From CAZPRY01 sp964589175 (lineage in GTDB: Bacteria > Fidelibacterota > UBA2242): DNA of 64,000 bases. Location: NCBI GenBank assembly GCA_964589175.1, contig CAZPRY010000022.1:1-64000 (forward strand), in the 5' to 3' direction. This document shows positions 52,293 to 61,435 of this stretch, in pieces (positions within the stretch are counted from its first letter, which is position 1; each line of letters begins with the position of its first letter). A program made the translations under genes and the position numbers. The notes below the pieces were generated by a model. It was not told the DNA's origin, ran no database searches, and was given only the letters and a program-made list of their open reading frames with translations.

Positions 52293-52453
52293 AAGTTCTG
52301 GCGGAACCTGTATCTGATCGATGGCATAACGCAGGAGGGCTTCTCAGGATTCAATTGCAGTCCGGAAATTGAAGGAACTGATTCGGGATTTCCGGGGTGC
52401 AGATGATTGGGCCGATCCGCCAGGAATTGCTATCCGCTCTTTATCCCGCGCAG
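52289..52453 (+). pseudogene. vapC: Decayed vapC (PIN-domain toxin) remnant
   Basis: Starts 'MKVLA' in frame with vapB coupling. Reading across frames recovers a PIN-domain sequence: 'TCI', stop (for Trp), 'SMA', stop (for Leu), 'RRRASQDSIAVRKLKELIRDFRG', then a shift to 'QMIGPIRQELLSALYPAQ'. The last part is the conserved VapC 'IGPIRQELLSG' motif. I count at least two frameshifts and two in-frame stops. The distal two thirds, including the acidic active-site residues, are missing. Confidence 0.85.
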
Positions 52454-52459
52454 AGCCGC

Positions 52460-52519
52460 AGCATAGATATTTTCATCGACGGAATGTTCCGGGCGTGCGC
52501 CGATGGCAGCATGTCGATT
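52460..52519 (-). pseudogene. Fragment of an M20-type peptidase gene
   Basis: About 60 bp match the 3' part of the peptidase gene at 54322-54368 (about 42 of 47 compared positions). On the minus strand they encode 'IGARPEHSVDENIYAA' against 'IGARLEHSVDEHIYVA'. The fragment ends exactly at the stop of the T9SS deacetylase-like gene and begins 6 bp after the vapC remnant, so it marks a rearrangement junction. Confidence 0.8.
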
Positions 52520-53665
52520 TTAGTGAAGCAGCAGGCATTTCCGCCGGGCGCTGGTTTCGGAACTGCGCAGTTGATAGAGATAATATCCGGATGGCAAGCC
52601 GCCGGCATTCCATCGAAAACTGTATGATCCGGCCGTCTGAAACCGGTTCACGGGAGTGGCGACCAGCCGTCCCTGTAAATCGAAGATTTCCAGTCGCACA
52701 AAGGACGGTTTGGGCAAATCGTAGCGGATGGTCGTCTGCGGATTAAACGGATTTGGGTAATTCGGATAAAGGGTGAAACTCCCCGGCAACGGGGCGGCAT
52801 CGTGTTTAACAGCTACACTGCTGCGCTGGAAAATTTCGGCGGTCTCACTGACGGTTTTGAAGACAATCCGCTCGCCGTAGCGGGTTTTCAGGGAATCCAG
52901 CAACTCGCCCGTCCAGCGGATAACCAGCCCGTTTTCGTAGCCCGACCGGATAAAGTAATCATGTAATAATAAGCAATAGTAGCCTTGCATTTCGGCAGTG
53001 GATTCGATGTTCGCCAGGGCGGTCTGCAGTTGCGACCCATATTGTGATTCGGTAAGCGCCCAGGTGTATTCATTATGGATGCCGAGGTTGAAGAGGTTCC
53101 CGTAAATCAGGGCCGGGCCCGATCCGGTCGTAGAGATCAGGTCGAGGCCATTATCGAGCAGTACCTGATAAGTCGTATCGTCTGCATGGTGGCCGGGCGG
53201 TACGAAGACGGTCGGGGCAACTTCACATTGTTCTTGAAGAATCGCCAGGCCGTCCAGGATCATTTGATTTTGCAGATCATACGAAACCGGTGTTGCCGAA
53301 TTCGTGCACTGCATCTCATGGTTGCTGCTGCCGCAGAGCGGGCAGATGTGATTGTAGCCGTGCAGGGCGATCTCATTGCCCTTTTGAACCGTTGCGCGCA
53401 GTTCCCCGGCCAAAACGCCGTCGCTGTTGGCGTCTTCGATGAGGCGATGGGGAATCACCGCCCAGGTGACTTTGGCGTCGCGGCTGTTGGCCATCTCCTC
53501 GAACGGCAGGATGCTGCGCGGCAGAATCGTCGTGTTTTGGCAGAGCACATCATCCACGCGGATCACGAAAAGGATCGAATCGGGGCTGGCCCACAGGGTG
53601 GAATTTCCGATCAGGAAACCGGCGATCAGAATCGTTAAAAGGCGCTGGTATTTTTCAAAACTCAT
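52520..53665 (-). CDS. Secreted polysaccharide deacetylase-like protein with T9SS sorting domain
   Basis: 381 residues with a signal peptide (to about 27). The region 30-290 resembles DUF2334/NodB-type deacetylases: 'FVIRVDD' (metal Asp), 'EIALHGYNH' (metal His) and 'FVPPGHHADD'. 'LLLHDYFI' may be the late catalytic motif. A 'CPLCGSSNHEMQC' insertion could bind a second metal. The C-terminus is a T9SS type-A sorting domain ('NYPNPFNPQTTIRYDLP', 'DLQGRLVATPV', 'GYYLYQLRS'). A surface carbohydrate esterase is likely. GGAGAATTC precedes the ATG. Confidence 0.88.
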   Translation of the reverse strand: MSFEKYQRLLTILIAGFLIGNSTLWASPDSILFVIRVDDVLCQNTTILPRSILPFEEMANSRDAKVTWAVIPHRLIEDANSDGVLAGELRATVQKGNEIALHGYNHICPLCGSSNHEMQCTNSATPVSYDLQNQMILDGLAILQEQCEVAPTVFVPPGHHADDTTYQVLLDNGLDLISTTGSGPALIYGNLFNLGIHNEYTWALTESQYGSQLQTALANIESTAEMQGYYCLLLHDYFIRSGYENGLVIRWTGELLDSLKTRYGERIVFKTVSETAEIFQRSSVAVKHDAAPLPGSFTLYPNYPNPFNPQTTIRYDLPKPSFVRLEIFDLQGRLVATPVNRFQTAGSYSFRWNAGGLPSGYYLYQLRSSETSARRKCLLLH

Positions 53666-53744
53666 GAATTCTCCTGAAATGAAGCATGCCGGTTTGGGCA
53701 GGCCTCGGAACGTATGTAAAATTTACTGAATTGAAAGTGCTGAC

Positions 53745-54254
53745 TTAAACCGTTATCGGAGTCTCCCCGTGTCGGGCGAAATATTCCCGCTGCAGCAGGC
53801 CATAGCGCAGGATGTCGGTGTATTGCCCATTATGAAAACGGGCTTCCCGCAGACGTCCTTCCGGGACGAATCCGAAGCTCTCGAACAGGGCCACTGAAGC
53901 CCGGTTGTACTCCATGATCTCCGCTTCCAGGCGATGAAGATTCATCTTGTAAAAGGCGTAATCGAGCAGCGCTTTCAAAGCCTGTTTGCCGTAGCCTTTG
54001 CCCTGCTGCTCCGGGGCGATGAAGAGACTGATCTCGGCCTTGTGGTTGTACCAGCGCAGGGATTTCAGGCTGATTTCGCCGATGGTCGTCTCGTTTGCAA
54101 CGATGCGAAAGGTCATCGTCAGCGGCATGGCTTCGGGATAGCGGCGCGTCTCGCTGAGATTGTCCAGTAGCGATTGATCGTCGAGGATCCTGCGAATCTC
54201 CGGGTCATCGCCCTGGACGGGAATGAGTTTTATGGAATCCGATTGGATGATCAT
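53745..54254 (-). CDS. GNAT-family N-acetyltransferase (RimJ/RimL type)
   Basis: 169 residues. The acetyl-CoA-binding loop 'QQGKGYGKQALKALLDYAF' and the 'NLHRLEAEIMEYNRASVALFESFGF' segment are characteristic of RimJ/RimL-like GNATs, which acetylate protein N-termini or small amines. 'RFHNGQYTDILRYGLLQREY' closes the fold. The gene lies 7 bp after the M20 peptidase stop, so they are probably one operon. Confidence 0.92.
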   Translation of the reverse strand: MIIQSDSIKLIPVQGDDPEIRRILDDQSLLDNLSETRRYPEAMPLTMTFRIVANETTIGEISLKSLRWYNHKAEISLFIAPEQQGKGYGKQALKALLDYAFYKMNLHRLEAEIMEYNRASVALFESFGFVPEGRLREARFHNGQYTDILRYGLLQREYFARHGETPITV

Positions 54255-54261
54255 GCTGACT

Positions 54262-55338
54262 TTACTCCGCCGAAAGCCGCAAAATTTCGAGGATCATCCT
54301 GACGGCCTTTTCCATATCCGCGACATAGATATGTTCGTCGACGGAATGTTCCAGGCGTGCGCCGATGCCGACTACGGCCATTTCGATGCCCTTGTTGTTG
54401 TAGATTGAAGCGTCGGTAAAGCCCGTGATGAAGGTGGTCTGCGCGTCGATGCCAACGGTTTTGAGGGCTTTTTGGGAGAGTAGCACAGTGGCGGAATCCC
54501 TGGGAATGTCGACGGCCTTGCAGAGATTATCGACTTTGATCGTGCAAGTAGCGCCGATCGACTCGACCTGTTTGCGAATACTGTCGACCATCTCGTCGGC
54601 CAGTTTTTGAGCTTTGGCGTGGTTCAGGCTGCGGCATTCGGCCAGAAAAGAGGCTTTGTCCGGGACGCCGTTGCGCACCAGGCCGCCGCTGATGACGCCG
54701 ACATTGGCCGTGGTTTCATGATCGAGACGACCGAGGCGCAGCGCGCTGATGGCTTTCGAGGCGGCCAGGATGGCGTTGATGCCTTTCTCCGGCTCCATGC
54801 CCGCGTGGGCGGATTTGCCGCGCACTTCCACGTCGATGGCGAAGTAGGAGGGACCGCCGATGACGATCGTATCCAGCGTATCATTATCGAGCAGAAAGCC
54901 TTTTTTCGCCGTAAGCAGGCTGTAATCGAGGTTCTTGACCCCGAACAGACCGACCTCTTCCTGGCGGCTGATGGCGATCTCGATGGGCGGATGAATTTCA
55001 GCCACTCGCAGGGCTTCCAGCATTTCGGCGATGCCGGCCTTATCGTCGGCGCCCAGGATCGTCTCGCCTTTGGAGCGGATGATGCCTTCTTCCAAAACCG
55101 GTTCAATGCCCACGCCCGGTTTAACGGTGTCGGCATGGCAGGAGAGCAGGATCGGCTCCTTGCCCATGCAGCCTTTGGCAGGCAGTTTGGCTACCAGGTT
55201 GCCGTAGTCATCTTTCTGCGCAATGGCCCCGATCTTTTCGAATTCGCCTTTCAGATAATCAATGAATTCGGCTTCGTTGCCCGATTCGCTCGGAATTCGC
55301 ACCATTTCCATGAATTGCCGGATCATACTTTCGGACAT
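54262..55338 (-). CDS. M20-family metallopeptidase (peptidase T-like)
   Basis: 358 residues. Zinc-site motifs are visible: 'LLSCHADTVKPG' (His/Asp), 'LGADDKAG' (bridging Asp), 'SRQEEVGLFG' (Glu/Glu), 'AECRS' and 'LEHSVDEHIY' (final His). The lid domain is near residues 165-275 ('GKSAHAGMEPEKGINAI'). The type cleaves short peptides in the cytoplasm. A second, decayed copy of its C-terminal coding region occurs at 52460-52519. It is followed by the GNAT gene after 7 bp. Confidence 0.92.
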   Translation of the reverse strand: MSESMIRQFMEMVRIPSESGNEAEFIDYLKGEFEKIGAIAQKDDYGNLVAKLPAKGCMGKEPILLSCHADTVKPGVGIEPVLEEGIIRSKGETILGADDKAGIAEMLEALRVAEIHPPIEIAISRQEEVGLFGVKNLDYSLLTAKKGFLLDNDTLDTIVIGGPSYFAIDVEVRGKSAHAGMEPEKGINAILAASKAISALRLGRLDHETTANVGVISGGLVRNGVPDKASFLAECRSLNHAKAQKLADEMVDSIRKQVESIGATCTIKVDNLCKAVDIPRDSATVLLSQKALKTVGIDAQTTFITGFTDASIYNNKGIEMAVVGIGARLEHSVDEHIYVADMEKAVRMILEILRLSAE

Positions 55339-55447
55339 GTAACCCTCGTATTTCTGGTTGTTTGATTTTTCATTGACTGAAATATAACAGATTTCGGGCG
55401 TAATGTCTATGGCAGGAACAGGGAACGGAATTATTGCTCATTGGCGC

Positions 55448-55483
55448 AAAAAAGAAAAGGCTGTCTTCGTCAGGCAGCCTTTT
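55448..55483 (-). terminator. Rho-independent terminator after the PepSY-like gene
   Basis: On the minus strand, an 11-bp stem (AAAAGGCTGCC with its partner, one G-U pair) and a TTTTCTTTTTT tail follow the stop. The AAAAGG start makes it partly bidirectional, which also ends transcription from the plus side. Confidence 0.75.
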
Positions 55484-55516
55484 CAAACCGGGTTGGTTAA
55501 AACCTAAAAACGAAGA

Positions 55517-55984
55517 TTATTCGTTTTCCCCGCCCTCAGCGCCCTCTTCAGCCTCCGCCGGTTTCTGTAACGGCAAACCGGCCACATCAAACATCAGGTC
55601 CACTTTTGTCGAATCGTTGCCCACTTCGGCTTCGTAGGTTACTACGCCTTCCGAATCAACGATGCGGGCGGCTTCCGAGATCTGACATTCTGGATAATTG
55701 ATCTGAACGAAGGCACGCACGGTATCAGGCAATGCCCCGGCACTCAGATACGTTTCGGTTTCGAGCAATTTGCCGGTTTTGTCAATGACGATCGAAATTG
55801 CCACACTATCCACCTGAAAAGACGCTTCGAACGTCTCTTCGTTTTCCTGATCCCATTTCACCTCAGCCACATCCGGGTAGAGTTTCTGAAATGCTTTCTG
55901 GACGGTTTTGGGTATTTTATCGGTTTGCGAACACGCAACGATGGCGATACACAAGACCAGGATCAGGACTGTTTTTACCTTCAT
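55517..55984 (-). CDS. PepSY-like lipoprotein
   Basis: 155 residues with 'LCIAIVACSQ' (lipidated Cys18). Two repeats of a PepSY-like (PF11396-type) unit can be seen: 'AFQKLYPDVAEVKWDQENEE' and 'FVQINYPECQISEAARIVD', each leading to a 'YEAEV'-type strand. Such proteins bind or inhibit partners in the envelope. The C-terminal tail is acidic. GGAGAG precedes the ATG and a terminator follows, so it is a single-gene unit. Confidence 0.83.
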   Translation of the reverse strand: MKVKTVLILVLCIAIVACSQTDKIPKTVQKAFQKLYPDVAEVKWDQENEETFEASFQVDSVAISIVIDKTGKLLETETYLSAGALPDTVRAFVQINYPECQISEAARIVDSEGVVTYEAEVGNDSTKVDLMFDVAGLPLQKPAEAEEGAEGGENE

Positions 55985-56351
55985 TTTGTACTCTCCATTC
56001 TATTTTATTCCGTACGCATTCCAACGTACAGGCACAAGTTTACATAGAATTTTGAAATGCAATGCTATGGAATTTTGCACTTGCTGAAAAATAAATTGCA
56101 GTGCGATTAACGCCGGGAGCCGGTACTCCATCAATAGGTAAAGTTACGGCGTTAAGCGGCTGAAACTATCGTTCGACGGACGGACGAACGGGTGTCGCGG
56201 GCTGATTTTCGCTTGTTGAAAAGACCGTCGAGACCTTTATAACGAGACATTTTCTTCGACCGCCCGGCGATAATACTTTTTGACTTTTAATGGAATTAAG
56301 TAGATTACAGGCACTTTTTCGCGAGACGGCACTGAAATATAAGGAGTTAGA
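55985..56351. other. Intergenic stretch without a recognised gene
   Basis: 367 bp between two divergent genes. No protein-like frame. A short inverted pair CGTTCG and CGAACG near 56170-56190 surrounds ACGGACGGA. The RBS AAGGAGTTAGA for the MFS gene is at the right end. Confidence 0.5.
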
Positions 56352-57758
56352 ATGACAGACCAGATAATTCAGACGTTACGAGATAAGAAGAGCGCCCGGT
56401 GGCTAGCTTTGATAATCGTCGCGTTTACCATGTTTGCGGGTTATTTTTTAGCGGATGTGATGGCACCGCTCCAGGGGATGCTGGAGAAACAACTGCACTG
56501 GAGCAGTACCGATTACGGATGGTATACCGGCGCTTATGGCTGGTTTAATGTCTTCCTGTTTTTCCTGATCTTTGGCGGAATCATCCTTGATAAAATGGGT
56601 GTCCGTTTTACGGGATTAGTATCAGCAGTCGTTATGGTTTGCGGAACAGCAGTAAAATATTGGGCGATAAGCACGCATGTCCTTGACGGTTTGAGCTGGC
56701 ACATTCTGTTCTGGACTTTTCCAGCTCAGGTCTGGCTCGCTGCCCTGGGCTTTGCCATCTTTGGCGTCGGGGTGGAGGTGACCGGTATTACGGTATCCAA
56801 AATCATCGTCAAATGGTTTAAAGGTCACGAGTTGGCCCTGGCGATGGGGCTTCAATTGGCTATCGCCCGGTTGGGTACTGCTCTGGCGCTTTCAACATCA
56901 TTACCGATCGCGAAAGCCTTTGGGCGTGTTTCGGCGCCGGTGCTGATTTGCCTGATTATGCTATGTATCGGCGTGCTTGCTTTCTTTGTCTACACCGTTA
57001 ATGATAAAAAACTTGAAGCTTCCGTTGCGGCCGCCAATAAGCAAAATCAAACTAATCCTATTGCTGAAGACGAATTCCACATCAGAGATATTCTAAGCAT
57101 TATCAAAAACAGAGGCTGGTGGTATATTACCATCCTTTGCGCGCTTTTTTACTCTGCTGTATTTCCATTCCTGAAATATGCCACCTATTTTATGGTAAAT
57201 AAATTTGGAGTGGCCGAAAGTTGGGCCGGCGCTATTCCCGGATTGCTGCCCTTTGGCACCATCCTGCTGACGCCCTTCTTCGGCAATCTGTACGATCGCA
57301 AGGGCAAAGGAGCTACGATTATGATCATCGGCTCGCTGTTGATTATTCTGGTGCATTTGCTGTTCGCTGTTCCGATCTTGAATCACTGGCTGATTGCGAT
57401 TCTGCTGATGATCACTCTCGGGATCGGATTTTCACTGGTGCCTTCAGCGATGTGGCCCTCAGTTCCGAAAATCATCCCGGAACGGCAACTGGGATCGGCT
57501 TATGCCCTTATTTTCTGGGTTCAGAATGCCTGGGCGCTGATGTTTGTCCCGGCCCTGATCGGTTGGGTGCTTGATAAATATTGCGTGACCGGCACCATCG
57601 TGCAGGACGGACAGACCCTTACGACGTATAATTATACCCTGCCGATGATTATTTTTATGACCTTTGGCATAACGGCGCTCCTGTTTGCCTTTTTACTCAA
57701 AGTCGAAGACAAGAAGAAGGGCTATGGTCTCGAAAAGCCCAACATCGTCAAAGTATAG
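56352..57758 (+). CDS. MFS transporter (MFSD1-like)
   Basis: 468 residues with about 12 helices. The loop 'LDKMGVRFTG' between helices 2 and 3 is a variant MFS motif. 'LVPSAMWPSVPKIIPERQLGSAYALIFWVQN' is typical of MFSD1-related proteins, which include the lysosomal dipeptide exporter of animals. A dipeptide or small-solute substrate is therefore plausible but unproven. The gene has its own RBS and a strong terminator. Confidence 0.88.
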   Translation: MTDQIIQTLRDKKSARWLALIIVAFTMFAGYFLADVMAPLQGMLEKQLHWSSTDYGWYTGAYGWFNVFLFFLIFGGIILDKMGVRFTGLVSAVVMVCGTAVKYWAISTHVLDGLSWHILFWTFPAQVWLAALGFAIFGVGVEVTGITVSKIIVKWFKGHELALAMGLQLAIARLGTALALSTSLPIAKAFGRVSAPVLICLIMLCIGVLAFFVYTVNDKKLEASVAAANKQNQTNPIAEDEFHIRDILSIIKNRGWWYITILCALFYSAVFPFLKYATYFMVNKFGVAESWAGAIPGLLPFGTILLTPFFGNLYDRKGKGATIMIIGSLLIILVHLLFAVPILNHWLIAILLMITLGIGFSLVPSAMWPSVPKIIPERQLGSAYALIFWVQNAWALMFVPALIGWVLDKYCVTGTIVQDGQTLTTYNYTLPMIIFMTFGITALLFAFLLKVEDKKKGYGLEKPNIVKV

Positions 57759-57801
57759 ATTATAATCCACGAGGATTAGCTCCCCGCGCAATAGAAATTG
57801 A

Positions 57802-57842
57802 AGACGCCTTCCGGAATCCTTTCCGGGAGGCGTCTCGCTTTT
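57802..57842 (+). terminator. Rho-independent terminator
   Basis: A 15-bp near-perfect stem (AGACGCCTTCCGGAA with TTCCGGGAGGCGTCT) followed by CGCTTTTTG, 44 bp after the MFS gene stop. Confidence 0.78.
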
Positions 57843-57891
57843 TGCCATTCCATGCGTGATCAGGTTTTAAAACCTCATCAATTTTTATGGA

Positions 57892-58806
57892 TCATTCCGG
57901 TTGGATAAGTAGTTCTCCTTTAAAAGTATCAACCCACACGGCGACGGCGCCATCCGTAGGATCCCCGCAAACTATCCAGGTGGCACGAGCGACTCCCAAG
58001 TATTTGTGGTAATCATCGCCCTGCACATGCAGCCCATGTTGCTTTACTTCGCTAGTATCCGTTCGGAAGAGATCCGACCAGAATTGAATTGACCATTTTC
58101 CCGATAAGTGAAATCGGTTTTCGTTAAAATAGTCCAAAGCGACTAAGAGATTTTCTTCATGAAACAGGGGAAGCCGGTTGTGAATCTGCTTCAGGGAATC
58201 GAGATAGGTTTTAATCGAGAGACCTTCGGATAGCTGTTCGAAGTATAGCTCTTCGTAGCCGATATCATTTAAACGCAGGTGGTAGGAGAATGGCCAGTTA
58301 ATTATCGGTAGTTCCTCCAGGATCAGGACGACTCCTTCGTCAACCTGATCTTTAATAAAGCAAGTCAGTGTACCGAGTAAAACGCAAATTTTCTGCAGTT
58401 CGGATGGTATCGTCGCACCGCTGTGGATCAATGTAGTCTTAGTTGTTTCTCGAGAGGTAAATCGAATTTCATACCGTTCGACCGAACAACTTGTACCCGG
58501 GATATGGATATATTCATCATCAAATGTGTTGAAATCAGCTTCCTCAAAACCGGATTGTATGCTATCAATCCAAGCCGGACTTAATACGACTTCCATACGA
58601 AAATTGCGTAGCCAGCGTTTGTACATCAGTGATGTGTACCCATCCTGGTACACACATACCTTATCCTCAATTCCACTGTCCGGGTTTTCCCACAAGTAGC
58701 TCAGGAAAGGCTGCTCGGCTTCGTACTCGGTATTGATCTTCCCGCAACCTGACAGGATCAGGAGAAGAATGATAAGAAGTGATAAAATTTCGCGATCACG
58801 TTTCAT
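57892..58806 (-). CDS. Lipoprotein of unknown function
   Basis: 304 residues from ATG 58806, preceded by AGAGGAATTCG; the frame runs upstream to 59022 but without an RBS or signal. 'LLIILLLILSGC' gives lipidated Cys21. The mature part is mixed alpha/beta with pairs of similar segments ('SYLWENPDSGIEDKVCVYQDG'). Two internal cysteines occur in 'GTSCSVERYE' and near 'KICVLLGTLTC'. The family is not recognised. Confidence 0.72.
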   Translation of the reverse strand: MKRDREILSLLIILLLILSGCGKINTEYEAEQPFLSYLWENPDSGIEDKVCVYQDGYTSLMYKRWLRNFRMEVVLSPAWIDSIQSGFEEADFNTFDDEYIHIPGTSCSVERYEIRFTSRETTKTTLIHSGATIPSELQKICVLLGTLTCFIKDQVDEGVVLILEELPIINWPFSYHLRLNDIGYEELYFEQLSEGLSIKTYLDSLKQIHNRLPLFHEENLLVALDYFNENRFHLSGKWSIQFWSDLFRTDTSEVKQHGLHVQGDDYHKYLGVARATWIVCGDPTDGAVAVWVDTFKGELLIQPE

Positions 58807-58961
58807 CGAATTCCTCTTTCGAAAGTTGACGCGACATCGTACCATCACCAAAGAAATACTGAAAAAATCGCACGCAGGATTCTTTTTCTGCATGTATATC
58901 TTATATCTGTATTTAATGTAAAGGTTGCAGGAATTTTTTACAATGCTTGTGGTCTGATATT

Positions 58962-59681
58962 TTATCCCCGGCGACCTTTTAACAGAGTTCCCTGAGCGAA
59001 AATTTGCAGGCGCATCATCCATTTACGGAATTTAACGAGCGGGATCACGATTCGCGGAGCGGTATAGCGGACGGGCTTTTTGTCCATGCAGATCAGAAGA
59101 TGCCGGACGGCCTGTTCAGCGCTGATCATGAATGGCTTGACATCGCCTTTGGCCAATTTGGTGTCGACGAATCCGAAACGCACATTGGATATATGGACAT
59201 TCGTGGATCTGAGCGCCAAAGCCAGCCCTTCGAGGTAGTTGGAAAATCCCGCTTTGGAGGCATGATAGGCGGGTGCTTCCGGGGAAAGCAGATCGTCCGC
59301 AACGCTGGAAATGCCTATGAAGTGCCCGTTGCCTTTGCGAATCATCGCAGGAATTACGACTGCTGCTGTTTTCAGCATGCCCAGCAGATTGACCTCAAGC
59401 GTTTTTACGTCGTTCTCCATATGAGCGGGATCGAACAGCTCGCCGATTCCGGCGCAATAAATGCAAAGATCGGGCGGGCCGGATGTTTCAAGAATGGAAG
59501 CCAGGATGCCGGGATAGTTTTCATCTGAAACATCGGCGATGGTATGCCGGTAAGCCGGATCGATCAGCGTTGATTTACTCCTCGAAATACCTTCAACCTG
59601 CCAGCCTTGTTGGAGCAGTTGGCGGGTTATAGCCAGGCCGATCCCGTCCGAATTGCCGATCAGGATAGCATTAGTTCTCAC
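58962..59681 (-). CDS. Short-chain dehydrogenase/reductase
   Basis: 239 residues. Cofactor motif 'IGNSDGIGLAI' (8-18), 'NLLGMLKTAAVVIPAMI' with N98, catalytic Ser in 'ISSVADD' (125), and Y139-x3-K143 in 'YHASK' show an active SDR. The C-terminal 'VKFRKWMMRLQIF' is Arg/Met-rich. The start is GTG with AAGGAGG five bases before it. The substrate is not visible, and the gene stands alone. Confidence 0.92.
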   Translation of the reverse strand: MRTNAILIGNSDGIGLAITRQLLQQGWQVEGISRSKSTLIDPAYRHTIADVSDENYPGILASILETSGPPDLCIYCAGIGELFDPAHMENDVKTLEVNLLGMLKTAAVVIPAMIRKGNGHFIGISSVADDLLSPEAPAYHASKAGFSNYLEGLALALRSTNVHISNVRFGFVDTKLAKGDVKPFMISAEQAVRHLLICMDKKPVRYTAPRIVIPLVKFRKWMMRLQIFAQGTLLKGRRG

Positions 59682-59839
59682 GACTTCCTCCTTGTCAGTA
59701 GAATAACGAATTTCCGGATAACTTGCGATTACAAGGTAATATAACGGCTATCCGATACGGATTGAAATCTTTTATTTGCCATTGCTCTAAGATTCTTTGG
59801 ATTATAATCCCGATCCTCCTGTTTATCCGGATCCTTGAC

Positions 59840-60169
59840 CTAAGCGGGCAGGTCCATTAAAAACTGTTTCATGCTCTGCTGGTAGGCCTCGAAGGCCTGG
59901 CGTCCGGCCGGTGTCAGACTAAGAAAAGTCCGCGGGATTTTGTGCACAAGTTCCTTTTTGATCTCGACATAGCCGCCGGCTTCCAGTTTGCTCAGATGCG
60001 AGGACAGATTGCCTTTGGTCAGGCCGGTTTGGCGCATGATGAAGAGGAAGTCGGCGCTTTCGACGACGTAGAGGTAGGCTGCGATCATCAGGCGGGCCGG
60101 CTCGTGGATCAGGCGATCGATTTCTGCGATGGATTGAATCTTTTCGTTTTCGGCGTCAGTTACTGCCAT
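59840..60169 (-). CDS. Winged-helix transcriptional regulator (HTH_34 type)
   Basis: 109 residues. 'IMRQTGLTKGNLSSHLSKLEAGGYVEIKKE' is the recognition part of a MarR/ArsR-like winged helix, and 'RTFLSLTPAGRQAFEAYQ' is the wing and dimer helix, as in the PF13601 group. It overlaps the upstream membrane-protein gene by 14 bp, so it probably controls its own three-gene operon. Confidence 0.9.
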   Translation of the reverse strand: MAVTDAENEKIQSIAEIDRLIHEPARLMIAAYLYVVESADFLFIMRQTGLTKGNLSSHLSKLEAGGYVEIKKELVHKIPRTFLSLTPAGRQAFEAYQQSMKQFLMDLPA

Positions 60170-60809
60170 GGTTTTCCTCCGCGGTGGGCAACCGGTATTT
60201 CTGCAGGAATAAAACCAGATGCGCGATGCCGGTCAGCACGATCACCAGGGACGTAATCCCGAAAACCAGCGGGTAGCCATGATGCGCTACATAGCCCTGC
60301 AAAAAGAGGACTTCGCCGATCGGCACAAGGATCACAACCATCGTTCCATAGAACAAGAAACGGGGGACATTCAGCAGAACGGCGGCGAAACTGAAAGTGA
60401 ACATGAAGACAAAACAAATAACACCCGGAAAAATCCAGTTCATTCTACGCAACGCCGGACCGTGACGGAACACAATCAATCCTGCGATGATACCCAGAAT
60501 AACAATCAGAACCAGAATGATGTTCAGACCCTTTAATTTTCGTTTGCGCCCTTCCCCGATTTTCATTATGCCCAGGCGCGGAACCGTGATCCTGTTCTTG
60601 CCGGCTTTTACCAATGCAAAGGCAACCAGGTAGATCGGCAGCATCAGTATCGAGCTCCAGAAATCCCCAAATCCATAACGGCTGACATATAGCGGAGCGA
60701 CCATGAACAGCAGCAATGTCAATCCGATCAAAATATCCCAGAGCCCATCCTGGAAAGTAGCCCGGAAGGCTTTCTTCTCCAGTTCTTTCAAATCAAGAGT
60801 TTTATGCAT
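60156..60809 (-). CDS. Multi-pass membrane protein of HTH-linked operon
   Basis: 217 residues from ATG 60809 (AGGGAG upstream); the frame to 60986 is a chance extension. A soluble N-terminus 'LDLKELEKKAFRATFQDGLWDILIG' is followed by about six helices. The upstream gene begins with the same arrangement, so the two are paralogues. Similar small membrane proteins often accompany HTH_34-type regulators. No enzyme motif is present. Confidence 0.75.
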   Translation of the reverse strand: MHKTLDLKELEKKAFRATFQDGLWDILIGLTLLLFMVAPLYVSRYGFGDFWSSILMLPIYLVAFALVKAGKNRITVPRLGIMKIGEGRKRKLKGLNIILVLIVILGIIAGLIVFRHGPALRRMNWIFPGVICFVFMFTFSFAAVLLNVPRFLFYGTMVVILVPIGEVLFLQGYVAHHGYPLVFGITSLVIVLTGIAHLVLFLQKYRLPTAEENHGSN

Positions 60810-61435
60810 TGCTAACTCCCTGCATTTCGATTGGATTATTTTTAATAAATGCGTACAGATTTTTTGCCCCGATTCCAAGGATGACAAACGCCGAGAGTCC
60901 AAAGGGAAGCAGTGTATCCAGCGGCTCTCCAAGGTACGGATACAGTATTTCGGAGGCCGGTATGCTGATTCCGAAAAGCGCACCAACCAGAAATAGGGTA
61001 AAGTAATCCGTGATGAAACCCAGAAAACCGAAGATCGTGATGAAGAAAACGGAAGTAAGCAATGCCGAGGTCATCATCGGAACGGACTGCAGGTGGATGA
61101 TTCCGAGTCTTATCAGGATGATTTTCACAATGATGATCAGATTCAGGGTGACGCCGGCGATCAAAACGGCTTTTGCTTGGCGCCTGGTTTTCCGGCCGGG
61201 CCGGGCGATTCCGGAGCGTGGGGCCGTGATATATCGCTTTCCGAATATCAAAAAGAGAACTGCGAGGACCGGAAAAAAAAAGAATACTAAGCGGTTTCGG
61301 GATACCGATACTTTCGACCATCGGACTGAGCATGGAACACATGAACAGCCCCCACGTGATATCGTAAATACCGTCTTTAAAATTCGCTCGTTGTATCTCT
61401 CTTTCGAGAGTTTTAAGGTTAACGGTTGGGCTCAT
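60802..61435 (-). pseudogene. Multi-pass membrane protein paralogue with homopolymer frameshift
   Basis: Begins at ATG 61435 (AAGGAG upstream) with 'VNLKTLEREIQRANFKDGIYDITWG', like its downstream paralogue. After about 54 codons the frame is lost at a run of nine T (minus strand; 61273-61281). Removing one T gives 'PVLAVLFLIFGKRYITAP' and then the rest of a 210-residue, six-helix protein ending at 60802. It may be a sequencing error, a phase-variable tract or a true mutation. Its stop overlaps the next gene start by 8 bp. Confidence 0.8.
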
